DNA of 64,000 bases from positions 3,410,001-3,474,000 of the forward strand of contig NZ_JAGIOP010000002.1 of assembly GCF_017876775.1 (NCBI RefSeq). Reading direction: 5' to 3'. A program made the translations under genes and the position numbers. Of this stretch, positions 49,368 to 58,382 are shown piece after piece (positions within the stretch are counted from its first letter, which is position 1; the number at the start of each line of letters is the position of its first letter). The notes beneath the pieces are model-generated. The model ran no database searches. It was not told the DNA's origin and saw only the letters and a list, made by a program, of their open reading frames with translations. The stretch comes from Mycolicibacterium lutetiense (GTDB lineage: Bacteria > Actinomycetota > Actinomycetes > Mycobacteriales > Mycobacteriaceae).

Positions 49368-50234
49368 GTGCGTGGTGCGGTCTCGGCGCCGACGGGCCGG
49401 GTGCTCGATGTGATCGAGTTGCTGGCGAGTTCCGGCGATGCGCGTTTGCGGTTCTCCGATGTGGTCAGCGCATTGGACCTGACTCAGGCCACCGCACACG
49501 CGATCCTCAAGACACTGTGCGACCGGGGTTGGCTGATCCGCGACCCCGCCGACTTGACGTTCGCCCTCGGTCCGGGCCTGGCGGTAGTAGCGGCCCGGAC
49601 CGAGGCTGCGCGCCCGCTGGCACATGCGGCCCGTATTGCCGCACAGGAACTTTCGCAGCAGCTCGGGTATGCGGCTTCCGTCGTCGAGCGGGTCGCGGAC
49701 GAGCTCTTGATTACCGCCTTCGAAGGCGCCGGGCCCCGGCCGGCCGGCACGCCGGGAGACCGAATCCGGTACGCACCGCCGTTCGGGGTCGCCTTCGCGG
49801 CCTGGGACTCGTCTGCCGATCAGCGCGCCTGGATCGACCGGGCTCCGACGACTAGCGAGGCACTCACCGAACGGCTCGTCGACGTGCTCGTCCAAACCAG
49901 GGAGCGGGGTTTCGACGTCGACTGGACGACGCCGGACCTGACCCGGGCGGCGCAGATGGTCGGTTCGCTACCGAGTGATGGACTGCCTGAGCACGTCCGC
50001 GGCATCACCGATCAACTGCTCGCCGAATTCACCACGATCGGTCTGGCCCCGGCCGGCGACTCAACAGGCAAGGCCCAGCCGGTAGCCACGATCGCGGCTC
50101 CGGTGTTCGACCCTCATGGCCGGGTCGCGCTGATCCTGTCGATACACCCGTTGCGATCCATGACCGCCCGCCAGGTGGACACCGCCGGTCAGCGGGTGAT
50201 GCGGGCCGCCCGGGCGCTCTGCAGTTCGCGCTAG
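49368..50234 (+). CDS. IclR-family transcriptional regulator
   Basis: A 288-aa IclR-type regulator with an N-terminal winged helix (residues 8-65: GRVLDVIELLAS, ALDLTQATAHAILKTLCDRG) and a C-terminal GAF-like effector domain (about 90-280), in which VATIAAPVFDPHGRVALIL is the usual dimer/effector strand. GTG 49368 begins just before the first helix. It is divergent from the alcohol dehydrogenase operon and is its likely regulator. Family members usually sense aromatic or carboxylic acids. Confidence 0.9.
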   Translation: MRGAVSAPTGRVLDVIELLASSGDARLRFSDVVSALDLTQATAHAILKTLCDRGWLIRDPADLTFALGPGLAVVAARTEAARPLAHAARIAAQELSQQLGYAASVVERVADELLITAFEGAGPRPAGTPGDRIRYAPPFGVAFAAWDSSADQRAWIDRAPTTSEALTERLVDVLVQTRERGFDVDWTTPDLTRAAQMVGSLPSDGLPEHVRGITDQLLAEFTTIGLAPAGDSTGKAQPVATIAAPVFDPHGRVALILSIHPLRSMTARQVDTAGQRVMRAARALCSSR

Positions 50235-50244
50235 ATGTGCCGGA

Positions 50245-50493
50245 CTACCCAGTCAGCCATCGACAAACCACCGGGTTCTGCATGCATGCGGCATTGATGT
50301 CGGGCAGGGAGCCCGAGCATGGCAAGCCGTTCTCCTGGACACAGCCCGCCGGCATGGGTGGGCATGGCGTCCCGTCTGGCCGCACGCACGCCTGTGCGGG
50401 ATCGGCGTACGCGGGTACGGCGGGCACTGCGAATGTGAAAGCCATGCCCAGGGCAAAGGAGCCGGCAACAGTCAGTAGTCGGATGCAATTCAT
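50245..50493 (-). CDS. Small secreted cysteine-rich protein
   Basis: An 82-aa protein with a signal peptide (residues 1-30, cleavage at AYA-DP) and a 52-residue mature chain with six cysteines. Two imperfect copies of a CVxxDGTPC / CVQENGLPC pattern are separated by PPMPAG, and the chain ends in NAACMQNPVVC. AAGGG lies about 9 nt before ATG 50493. It is probably a disulphide-bonded exported protein of unknown role. It is convergent with the IclR gene. Confidence 0.75.
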   Translation of the reverse strand: MNCIRLLTVAGSFALGMAFTFAVPAVPAYADPAQACVRPDGTPCPPMPAGCVQENGLPCSGSLPDINAACMQNPVVCRWLTG

Positions 50494-50649
50494 GGCCAAT
50501 CGCCCTTCTGGCGAACTCGTTGTCGGAGGTCGTTGCTGGTGGTAATCGGTAGCGCGATCGTCAGCAACGTATCGCGATGACTTCGAGGTTAGCTCGCAAC
50601 AGGTTCGTGTGGTCCCGAATTCAACGACTGGACGCCGCGGCGGCGGGAT

Positions 50650-50655
50650 TAAACT
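50650..50655 (+). promoter_or_regulatory. -10 element for a leaderless NmrA-like mRNA
   Basis: TAAACT (TANNNT) ends 7 nt before ATG 50663, and no ribosome-binding site is visible. Confidence 0.5.
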
Positions 50656-50662
50656 TCGGCAC

Positions 50663-51571
50663 ATGCCGGCCCTGCATCTGGTCACCGGTGCCGGCGGCGG
50701 CACCGGCGGGGTCAGCCGCCTGGTGATCGAGCAACTACGCGGCCGCGGGGAACGCGTGCGTGCCCTGGTCCATCGCGATGACGAGCGCGCCGAACCGCTG
50801 CGGCAGTTGGGTGCGGAAGTGGTGGTGGGAGACCTGACCCAGCCACTGGACGTAGTCGCCGCGATGACCGGTGTCGACCGGATGTTCTTCAGCATGAGTG
50901 TGTCGCCGGACTATCTGCAGGCCACCGCGGTGGTGGCTGCAGTGGCGTCCGACCTCGGGCCGCTCGAGGTGATGGTCAACATGTCGCAGATGACGGTTTC
51001 CCAGATGACGCTGACCAGCACGCAGGAGTCGCGGCAGCACCGTCTGCACTGGTTGGCGGAGCGGGTCCTCAACTGGTCGACCGTGCCGGTGGTCCATGTC
51101 AGACCGACGGTGTTTCTGGACAATCCGTTGTTCACCTGGCTTGCGGTGCCGGCCCTTCGGGAACGGGACAGGCTCGTGCTGCCGTTCGGGACGGGCCGGA
51201 CGTCACCGGTTGCAGTCAGCGATGTGGCCCGGGTGGTGACGACCGTGCTGGCCGACCCGGCCGGGCGAATCGGGCAGGTCTACGAGCTGACCGGACCGGC
51301 GAGCCTCGATATCGACGGCCTGGCCGCTGAGTACGCCAAGGGGCTGGGCCGTCCGATCAAGGGGCTCGACATTGGACATGACCAGTGGATGGAGCAGATT
51401 CTGCGGCCGCTGGGCTTACCCCCGCACACCGAGCAGCACATCGCCACCATGGCGCAGCTACACCGCGACGGACGCTACGAGCGGGCCACCGGCGACGTCG
51501 AAACCGTGACAGGTCAATCGCCTTTGACGGTCGGGCAGTACATCGCGGGCAACCCGGCGCGATTCTCCTGA
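50663..51571 (+). CDS. NmrA-like NAD(P)-binding protein
   Basis: A 302-aa atypical SDR of the NmrA/YtfG type. TGAGGGTGGVS (8-18) is the cofactor loop, GDLTQPLDV marks the strand-4 region, and NMSQMTVSQ replaces the usual catalytic strand, with no clear YxxxK. Such proteins act as quinone oxidoreductases, isoflavone-reductase-like enzymes or redox sensors. A longer frame upstream exists, but ATG 50663 is set by the -10 element and gives the family start. Function not fixed. Confidence 0.82.
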   Translation: MPALHLVTGAGGGTGGVSRLVIEQLRGRGERVRALVHRDDERAEPLRQLGAEVVVGDLTQPLDVVAAMTGVDRMFFSMSVSPDYLQATAVVAAVASDLGPLEVMVNMSQMTVSQMTLTSTQESRQHRLHWLAERVLNWSTVPVVHVRPTVFLDNPLFTWLAVPALRERDRLVLPFGTGRTSPVAVSDVARVVTTVLADPAGRIGQVYELTGPASLDIDGLAAEYAKGLGRPIKGLDIGHDQWMEQILRPLGLPPHTEQHIATMAQLHRDGRYERATGDVETVTGQSPLTVGQYIAGNPARFS

Positions 51572-51585
51572 CCGTGCGCGTCGCA

Positions 51586-51591
51586 TATCCT
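51586..51591 (+). promoter_or_regulatory. -10 element for a leaderless hrpA mRNA
   Basis: TATCCT (TANNNT) ends 7 nt before GTG 51599. The 27-bp gap after the NmrA-like gene has no ribosome-binding site. Confidence 0.45.
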
Positions 51592-51598
51592 CGTTCCA

Positions 51599-54500
51599 GT
51601 GTCCGACCGTCAGGAATTGCGTGAGCTGCGCGCCCGCCTGGATGGACTGACCTTTCGCGACGCTGCGCGGTTCGAACGCCAGCTCAAGAATCTCCGCGGG
51701 GGAAACTCGGACAAGATCGCTCAGCAGATCTCAGCCGCTGAGGCGCTGATCCTCACCCGTCAGGCAGCCGTCCCGACTATCACGTACCCGGACCTGCCGG
51801 TCAGTGCGCACCGCGATGAGCTGGCCAAGGCCATCAGCGAGAACCAGGTGGTGGTGGTCGCCGGGGCGACGGGCTCGGGCAAGACGACGCAGCTGCCGAA
51901 GATCTGTCTGGAGTTGGGACGCGGGATCCGCGGCACCATCGGCCACACTCAGCCCCGCAGGTTGGCCGCCCGCACCGTGGCCCAGCGCATCGCCGATGAA
52001 CTCGGCACCCCGCTGGGCGACGCCGTCGGCTACACCGTGCGGTTCACCGACCAGGCCAGCGATTCGACCCTGATCAAACTGATGACCGACGGCATTCTGC
52101 TCGCCGAGATTCAGAGGGACCGGCGGCTGCTGCGCTACGACACCCTGATCCTCGACGAGGCGCACGAGCGCAGCCTCAACATCGACTTCCTGCTCGGGTA
52201 CCTGCGTCAACTACTGCCGCAGCGGCCCGATCTCAAGGTCATCGTCACCTCGGCCACGATCGAGCCGGAACGGTTCGCCGCGCACTTCAATAACGCGCCG
52301 ATCGTCGAGGTGTCGGGGCGGACCTATCCGGTCGAGATCCGGTACCGGCCGCTGGAGGTCACTGTCGGCGGAGACGACGAGACCGAGGATCCCGACGATC
52401 CTGACCACGAGATTGTCCGAACCGAGCTTCGGGACCCGACCGAGGCCATCGTCGACGCGGTCCGCGAACTGGAATCCGAACCTCCGGGCGATGTGCTGGT
52501 GTTCCTGTCGGGCGAACGCGAGATCCGGGACACCGCCGAAGCACTGAAGGACCTGCGGAACACGGAGGTGCTACCGCTCTACGCTCGACTGCCTACCGCG
52601 GATCAGCAGAAGGTGTTCCAGCCCAGCCACACCGGACGGCGAATCGTGTTGGCCACCAACGTGGCCGAGACGTCATTGACCGTGCCGGGCATCCGTTACG
52701 TCGTCGACCCCGGCACCGCCCGAATCTCCCGCTACAGCCGTCGCACCAAGGTGCAGCGCCTGCCGATCGAGCCCATCTCGCAGGCCTCGGCCGCTCAGCG
52801 GGCCGGCCGTTCCGGGCGTACCGCTCCCGGTGTCTGCATCCGGTTGTACTCCGAGCAGGATTTCGAATCCCGGCCCCGCTACACCGATCCCGAGATCCTG
52901 CGGACCAACCTGGCCGCGGTCATCCTGCAGATGGCCGCTCTGCAACTCGGTGATATCGCGGAGTTCCCCTTCTTGGACCCGCCCGACGCTCGCAGCATCC
53001 GCGACGGTGTGCAGTTGCTGCAGGAACTTGGCGCGTTCGACAACGCGGGCGCGCTGACCGACGTCGGACGACGCCTGGCCCGGTTGCCGCTCGACCCGCG
53101 GGTCGGACGGATGATCCTGCAGGCCGACACCGAAGGCTGCGTGCGTGAGGTGCTGGTGCTGGCGGCTGCGTTGTCGATCCCCGATCCGCGTGAACGCCCG
53201 ACGGACAAGGAGGAGGCAGCGCGTCAGAAGCACGCCCGATTTGCGGACGATTCCTCCGATTTCGTGTCCTACCTCAACCTGTGGAACTACCTGCGTGAAC
53301 AACGAAACCAGCGTTCCGGCAATGCCTTCCGGCGGATGTGCCGCGAGGAGTTCCTGCACTACCTGCGGATCCGGGAGTGGCAGGATCTGACCGGTCAGCT
53401 GCGCAGCATCGCCCGCGACATCGGGATCCGCGAGAGTGACGAGACGGCCGAGCCGGCTGCCATTCACGCCGCGCTGACGGCGGGACTGCTGTCCCACGTC
53501 GGGCTGCGCGAGGGCGAGGGCCGCGACTATCAGGGTGCCCGCAACTCCAAGTTCGTCCTCGCGCCGGGTTCGGTGCTGACGAAGAAGCCGCCGCGCTGGA
53601 TCGTGGTGGCCGACCTGGTCGAGACCAGCCGGCTGTTCGGCCGCGTCGCCGCCAAGGTCGATCCCGAGGCGATCGAGCGGGTCGCCGGGCATCTGGTGCA
53701 ACGCAACTACAGCGAGCCGCACTGGGAGGCCAAGCGCGGCGAGGTGGTTGCGTTCGAGCGGGTCACGCTCTACGGGCTGCCGCTGGTTCCACGTCGGAAG
53801 ATCGGGTACGCCCAGATCGAACCGGAGCTGGCCCGCGAGTTGTTCATCCGGCATGCGCTGGTCGAAGGCGACTGGCAGACCCGCCACCACTTCTTCCGCG
53901 ACAATGCCCGGCTGCGGGCCGAACTCGAGGAGATCGAGGAACGGGCCCGTCGGCGTGACCTCCTGGTCGGGGACGACGACATCTATGCGCTCTACGATGC
54001 GCGGATCCCGGCCGACGTGGTCTCGGCCCGCCATTTCGATGCGTGGTGGAAGAAGCAGCGGCACAAGACACCTGACCTGCTTACCTTCACCCGTGCCGAC
54101 CTGGTGGTGTCTGAGGACGGTGCGGACAATCCCGACACCTGGCAGGCCGGTGACCTCGAACTGCCGCTGACCTACCGGTTCGAGCCCGGGGCCGCCGACG
54201 ACGGCGTCACGGTGCACGTGCCGGTCGGGGTGCTGGCCCGGCTCGGCGGTGACGGCTTCGCCTGGCAGGTACCGGCTTTGCGGGAGGAACTGGTCACCGC
54301 ACTGATCAAATCGCTACCCAAGGACCTGCGGCGCAACTTCGTCCCGGCGCCCGACACCGCGCGGGCCATCCTGGGTGACATCGACCCGTCCGCGCCGTCA
54401 CTGTTGGACGAGGTGCAGCGCGAACTATGCAGGCGCAGTGGCATTCTGGTCCCGATTGATGCGTTCGATCTGAGCAAGATCCCGGACCACCTACGGATGA

Positions 54501-55486
54501 CGTTCGCGGTGGAATCGGCCGACGGCAAAGAGGTGGCACGCGGCAAGGACATCGACGCGCTGCGCGAGCAGTTGGCCGTACCCGTCGCCCAGGCCGTGGC
54601 CGACGCCCTGGGTGGCAACCTGGAACGTACCGGATTGCGGGCCTGGCCCGAGGATCTCGATGAGCTGCCGCGCACGGTGGAAAACGTGAGCGGTGGGCAC
54701 ACCGTCCGCGGCTACCCGGCCTTCGTGGACACCGGAAAGTCCGTCGATATCAAGGTGTTCGCGAACCCGGCCGAACAGGCCGCGGCCATGCGGTTGGGCC
54801 TTCGCCGCCTGCTGCGGCTGACCGCACCGTCTCCGGTCAAGGCAATCGAGCGGGGCCTGAGCACCCGGACCCGCCTGGCGCTCAACGCCAACCCCGATGG
54901 CACCCTGGCCGCGCTGCTCGATGATTGCGCCGATGCGGCCGCTGACATGCTGGTACCCAAGCCGGTGTGGACGAAGGCCGAGTTCGCCGGTGTTCTGGCG
55001 CGGGCCGGCAAGGAACTCGGCCCCACCACACAAGCTGGGGTGAGCCGGGTGGAGAAGGTGCTGGCAGCCGCGCACGAGGTGCAGGTCGCGCTGCCCCACA
55101 AACCGTCTGCTGTCCAGGCCGATGCCATCGCCGATATCCGGTCTCAACTGGATCGACTGTTGCCCAACGGGTTTGTCGCTGCCACGGGGATCGCGCGGCT
55201 GAACGATCTGGCCCGGTACATCACGGCGATTGCCCGCCGGTTGGAGCGATTGCCGCAGGGCCTTGACGCCGACCGGGAGCGGATGGCCCGTGTGCACGCC
55301 GTCGAAGACGCCTACGACGATCTGGTGTCGGCCCTGTCCGAGGCTCGTGCCGAGGATCCGAAAGTGCGCGACATCGCTTGGCAGATAGAGGAACTACGGG
55401 TCAGCCTGTGGGCCCAGCAGCTCGGCACGCCACGGCCGGTCAGTGAGCAGCGCATCTACAAGGCGATCGACGCCGTCACGCGGTAA
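51599..55486 (+). CDS. hrpA: HrpA-type ATP-dependent RNA helicase
   Basis: A 1295-aa DEAH-box helicase of full HrpA length. Walker A is GATGSGKT (89-96), the DEAH box is Asp186-His189 (LDEAHERS), motif III is SAT, and QRAGRSGRTAPG is motif VI. These are followed by winged-helix, ratchet and OB-like domains and the long HrpA C-terminal extension (about 800-1295). HrpA resolves mRNA structure and helps rescue stalled or collided ribosomes in E. coli. GTG 51599 follows a -10 element. It is probably a single-gene transcript. Confidence 0.93.
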   Translation: MSDRQELRELRARLDGLTFRDAARFERQLKNLRGGNSDKIAQQISAAEALILTRQAAVPTITYPDLPVSAHRDELAKAISENQVVVVAGATGSGKTTQLPKICLELGRGIRGTIGHTQPRRLAARTVAQRIADELGTPLGDAVGYTVRFTDQASDSTLIKLMTDGILLAEIQRDRRLLRYDTLILDEAHERSLNIDFLLGYLRQLLPQRPDLKVIVTSATIEPERFAAHFNNAPIVEVSGRTYPVEIRYRPLEVTVGGDDETEDPDDPDHEIVRTELRDPTEAIVDAVRELESEPPGDVLVFLSGEREIRDTAEALKDLRNTEVLPLYARLPTADQQKVFQPSHTGRRIVLATNVAETSLTVPGIRYVVDPGTARISRYSRRTKVQRLPIEPISQASAAQRAGRSGRTAPGVCIRLYSEQDFESRPRYTDPEILRTNLAAVILQMAALQLGDIAEFPFLDPPDARSIRDGVQLLQELGAFDNAGALTDVGRRLARLPLDPRVGRMILQADTEGCVREVLVLAAALSIPDPRERPTDKEEAARQKHARFADDSSDFVSYLNLWNYLREQRNQRSGNAFRRMCREEFLHYLRIREWQDLTGQLRSIARDIGIRESDETAEPAAIHAALTAGLLSHVGLREGEGRDYQGARNSKFVLAPGSVLTKKPPRWIVVADLVETSRLFGRVAAKVDPEAIERVAGHLVQRNYSEPHWEAKRGEVVAFERVTLYGLPLVPRRKIGYAQIEPELARELFIRHALVEGDWQTRHHFFRDNARLRAELEEIEERARRRDLLVGDDDIYALYDARIPADVVSARHFDAWWKKQRHKTPDLLTFTRADLVVSEDGADNPDTWQAGDLELPLTYRFEPGAADDGVTVHVPVGVLARLGGDGFAWQVPALREELVTALIKSLPKDLRRNFVPAPDTARAILGDIDPSAPSLLDEVQRELCRRSGILVPIDAFDLSKIPDHLRMTFAVESADGKEVARGKDIDALREQLAVPVAQAVADALGGNLERTGLRAWPEDLDELPRTVENVSGGHTVRGYPAFVDTGKSVDIKVFANPAEQAAAMRLGLRRLLRLTAPSPVKAIERGLSTRTRLALNANPDGTLAALLDDCADAAADMLVPKPVWTKAEFAGVLARAGKELGPTTQAGVSRVEKVLAAAHEVQVALPHKPSAVQADAIADIRSQLDRLLPNGFVAATGIARLNDLARYITAIARRLERLPQGLDADRERMARVHAVEDAYDDLVSALSEARAEDPKVRDIAWQIEELRVSLWAQQLGTPRPVSEQRIYKAIDAVTR

Positions 55487-55489
55487 CCG

Positions 55490-57931
55490 TCAGTCCTGTG
55501 GCACCGCGTGGCCGATGGTCATCACCGTGCCGGGATTCGTCACCACCGCGCCGCCACCGGGCAGCGCGGCCACACCGCCGGTTGATCCGGTGTGGATCGT
55601 CGCAAGAACCTCCTGGCTGTACACGTCGACGACCGTCACTGTCCCGGTGGTGGCGTTGGTGATGTAGGCGATGTCGTTGTTCAATACCACCCCGGTTGCC
55701 CCGGAGCCCACGGCGAACCGGTCCATCTCCTCCATGCCGTAGTAGGTATCGATCAGCACCAGCTGGTCCTCGCCGTTCGTGGTGACCAGGGCGACCATGC
55801 GTCCGTCCTGGTAGGACACCGCGGTCACGGTGAACTCCTCGCCGAAGTCGATGCGCCCCATCTCGTCGAATGCCAGGGTGCCGCCGGCGCTGGAGTTGGC
55901 GCCCATCATCCGGGCCTCGCCCAGATCCATGCTCACTGCCAGGCGCGACACCGCATGTGTTGACGTCGCGATCACGGTGTCTTCCTCGGAGTCCACTACG
56001 AATTTGATCTCGTGGTCCGTGGGAAGGCCCGTGACGACCAGCTTCTCCGAACCGTTGTAGCCGTGCAGAGTGCCGCCGGAGGCCACGACCAGCGTGCCAC
56101 TGGTCGTCGTGAGGCCGGTGACCGGTTCGTCCAGCCGGATCCCGGTGTCGATCACCGTCTGGGTGCCGGCGTCGAGGGTGAAGATGACGTTCTCCGTGGA
56201 CGTGACGTAGATCGTCTCGGTGGGCTTGTCGACCCAGATGGTGCCCGGATTGAAGTCGATAGGAATGGTGGTGACCGTCGTGTCCGGGTTGACCACTGTC
56301 AGTGTGGGCAGCGCCCCGATCAGGATGATGCTGCCGTCGGGGGTGACGCCCACGACCGTTGGTCCGCCGGGGACCTCGATGACATCGACGACGGCCACCT
56401 GGGCGGGATCGATGGGAGCGGTCACGGTCACCGAGGTACTTTCGCTGCCGTCACTGGCGGTGATGGTGAACTGAGTGGTCTGAGGCAGGCCCGACGCGGT
56501 CGCGTGCAGTCGGGACTGTCCGGTCGGGGTGAACGTCCAGTTACCGGTGGCACTGTCCACTTCAACGGTTCCGTGGTCCGGGTCCGGCTGAGTGACGGTG
56601 TAGGTGAGGGTGTTGCCGTCGGGATCGGTGATGTTGACGGTGCCGCGCACCGCGCCTGTGTTGTGGTCGATGGTGCTGTGATCGACGGTGTACGGCGGTG
56701 TGCCGGAGACCGGCGCTTCGTTGGCCGGGGGGACGACGAGATTCACGGTGGTCGTCGCGACGTGTCCGCCGCCAGGGGTGAATAGGCCTTGGAGTCCGTG
56801 CAGGTGCAGACCCTGGTCTCGGATTGCGACCCTGAAGCTGACCGCACCGCCGGTCGCGGCGAGTTCGGCGTCGGGGGTGTAGGTGAAAGCTCCCGTTGTG
56901 GGATCGACCGTGACGGTGCCGCGCTCGGGTGCGTCGATGACGCTGTAGGCGAGCGGATCGCCGTCGGCGTCGGCGCCGACGATGGAGCCGGTGATGATGC
57001 CGGACGAATGTGGTTGGCCCACTACGACAGTCGACGTCGGCGTGGTGTTCAAGAAGGTTCGACGCAGCGCCACCCAGGCCAACTCCACCAGTTTTGTCGG
57101 GGCGATCGGTGCATGGGGTGAGACCGCACTCGGCCTGAAACCCACCCAGGACAGCAGGCCACTGACAACACGGGCCGGGGCGGCAACGATCGTGGCGATC
57201 GGTGCCGGGGCCGGCGCGCTTGTCAGTGGGGCGGGATCCGGCGTTGTCACCTGTTCGACGGGAGTGTCGACCGCCGCGGAAAACATCTGCGCGGCAGCGA
57301 GTTTCTCCGCACGTGCCGTTGTCTCGGCCGACACGGTGATCAGCCGACGGGGGGTCGCGGTGGAGGTGAGGGACGGCAGTTTGTTCACCTTGGAGGGCGC
57401 CAGCGAGAGGGGTTTCGGGGTGGAGTCGGAGGCCGAATCACCGGAATCCACGACCACATCCGTGACGAGTGTGCGCTCCGGGGCGGTGACCGCAGCGGGT
57501 TCGATTGTCTCGGAAGGGTCCGTGGATGTGGCGGTGTCGGCTCCTGGCGAGGTGGAGACCTGGGACGACGGCCGAATCGAGGTGCGGGTGGCGCGTGGCT
57601 TGGCCGGGGTCTTCAGCCGCTCCAGCCGCTCCAACCGCTCCGACCGGTCGGTCGAGGTGGACGTGTTGGCGCCCCCGGAAGCGGATACCGAGGACAACGG
57701 ACCTCGCGGTCCCTTGGTCGGGAGTCCGGTTTTCCGCCTCGTGTCCGAGGCATCCGACTTCGGAGTGCTCCCGGGACTCGCCGGTCCGGTCGACGACTCC
57801 GACGACGAGGTGTCATCGTCCGAATCGGGGGCGGCATTGGCCACACCCTGACCGCTTGTCACGGCAAGGCCCAGGCCGACCGCAAGGGTCAGTCCACCCA
57901 GTCGAGACTGTGCGCTGTTGGGAAATTCCAT
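55490..57931 (-). CDS. Large secreted Ig-like/beta-propeller protein
   Basis: An 813-aa exported protein. A signal peptide (about 1-34, hydrophobic core GLTLAVGLGLAV) is followed by 240 residues of Ser/Thr/Pro/Asp-rich low complexity, then two cadherin/VCBS-like beta-sandwich modules (near 310-400 and 410-510; VDPTTGAFTYTPD, VDSATGNWTFTPT). The last 300 residues are strand-rich, with repeats such as VVGVTPDGSIILIG and TGVVLNNDIAYITNATTGTV that suggest a YVTN/YncE-like beta-propeller. GGAG precedes ATG 57931. Similar mycobacterial proteins are surface-exposed; function unknown. It is convergent with hrpA, 3 bp apart. Confidence 0.85.
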   Translation of the reverse strand: MEFPNSAQSRLGGLTLAVGLGLAVTSGQGVANAAPDSDDDTSSSESSTGPASPGSTPKSDASDTRRKTGLPTKGPRGPLSSVSASGGANTSTSTDRSERLERLERLKTPAKPRATRTSIRPSSQVSTSPGADTATSTDPSETIEPAAVTAPERTLVTDVVVDSGDSASDSTPKPLSLAPSKVNKLPSLTSTATPRRLITVSAETTARAEKLAAAQMFSAAVDTPVEQVTTPDPAPLTSAPAPAPIATIVAAPARVVSGLLSWVGFRPSAVSPHAPIAPTKLVELAWVALRRTFLNTTPTSTVVVGQPHSSGIITGSIVGADADGDPLAYSVIDAPERGTVTVDPTTGAFTYTPDAELAATGGAVSFRVAIRDQGLHLHGLQGLFTPGGGHVATTTVNLVVPPANEAPVSGTPPYTVDHSTIDHNTGAVRGTVNITDPDGNTLTYTVTQPDPDHGTVEVDSATGNWTFTPTGQSRLHATASGLPQTTQFTITASDGSESTSVTVTAPIDPAQVAVVDVIEVPGGPTVVGVTPDGSIILIGALPTLTVVNPDTTVTTIPIDFNPGTIWVDKPTETIYVTSTENVIFTLDAGTQTVIDTGIRLDEPVTGLTTTSGTLVVASGGTLHGYNGSEKLVVTGLPTDHEIKFVVDSEEDTVIATSTHAVSRLAVSMDLGEARMMGANSSAGGTLAFDEMGRIDFGEEFTVTAVSYQDGRMVALVTTNGEDQLVLIDTYYGMEEMDRFAVGSGATGVVLNNDIAYITNATTGTVTVVDVYSQEVLATIHTGSTGGVAALPGGGAVVTNPGTVMTIGHAVPQD

Positions 57932-58382
57932 GAGTGACGTCTCCAAATCTGTCGCGAAATTGCGAATATCTCGAGGGTCGGCCAGGTGTGCAGAATGTAC
58001 GACATAAATTCAAGATGGATATCGTTATCGCAAATATTCACGTTTCCGTCAACCAGGGCATAGTTCGAGTGTATTTTGTTACTTCGCCGAAGTAACGAAG
58101 TGCACAGCAACGCACACGCAATTACAACTCGGGTAATTGAAAGCGGCGAAGGTTGCGACTGATGTCGTGTGTGGCCGAGGAATTATTCGCGACGGGGCCG
58201 GATATTTATCCGCTGAATAGCGGCCCTCCGGACTAACGGATGGTGTGCTCGCTGCGACCGATCGAGCTTCGGAAGCGCCGGATCAGGCCGCGGGCCTCGT
58301 TGAACACCCGACCGCCAAGGGGAGTGAGACCGGAGTGGTCAGTCCAATTGCCCTCGGTATCAAGGGATTGCGCGGCGCAGTT
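57932..58382. other. 451-bp AT-richer intergenic region
   Basis: This gap between the secreted propeller protein and an alpha/beta hydrolase gene, both on the minus strand, is markedly AT-richer than its surroundings up to about 58220. It contains the palindrome at 58078-58096, AT-rich stretches such as ACATAAATTC and CAAATATTCAC, and no credible gene. It should hold the promoter and control sites of the secreted protein gene. From 58221 on it is ordinary GC-rich sequence with no clear feature. Confidence 0.6.
58078..58096. promoter_or_regulatory. Perfect 19-bp palindrome
   Basis: GTTACTTCG (58078-58086) and CGAAGTAAC (58088-58096) flank a single C, 147 bp upstream of the secreted propeller gene. 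An extra ACGAAGT follows at 58094-58100. Symmetry and placement suggest a binding site for a dimeric regulator not encoded nearby. There is no T-run of terminator type. Confidence 0.6.

Noticed and set aside
52673..54217. 514-codon minus-strand open frame inside hrpA
   Set aside because: It is antisense to conserved HrpA helicase sequence and has no recognisable domain.
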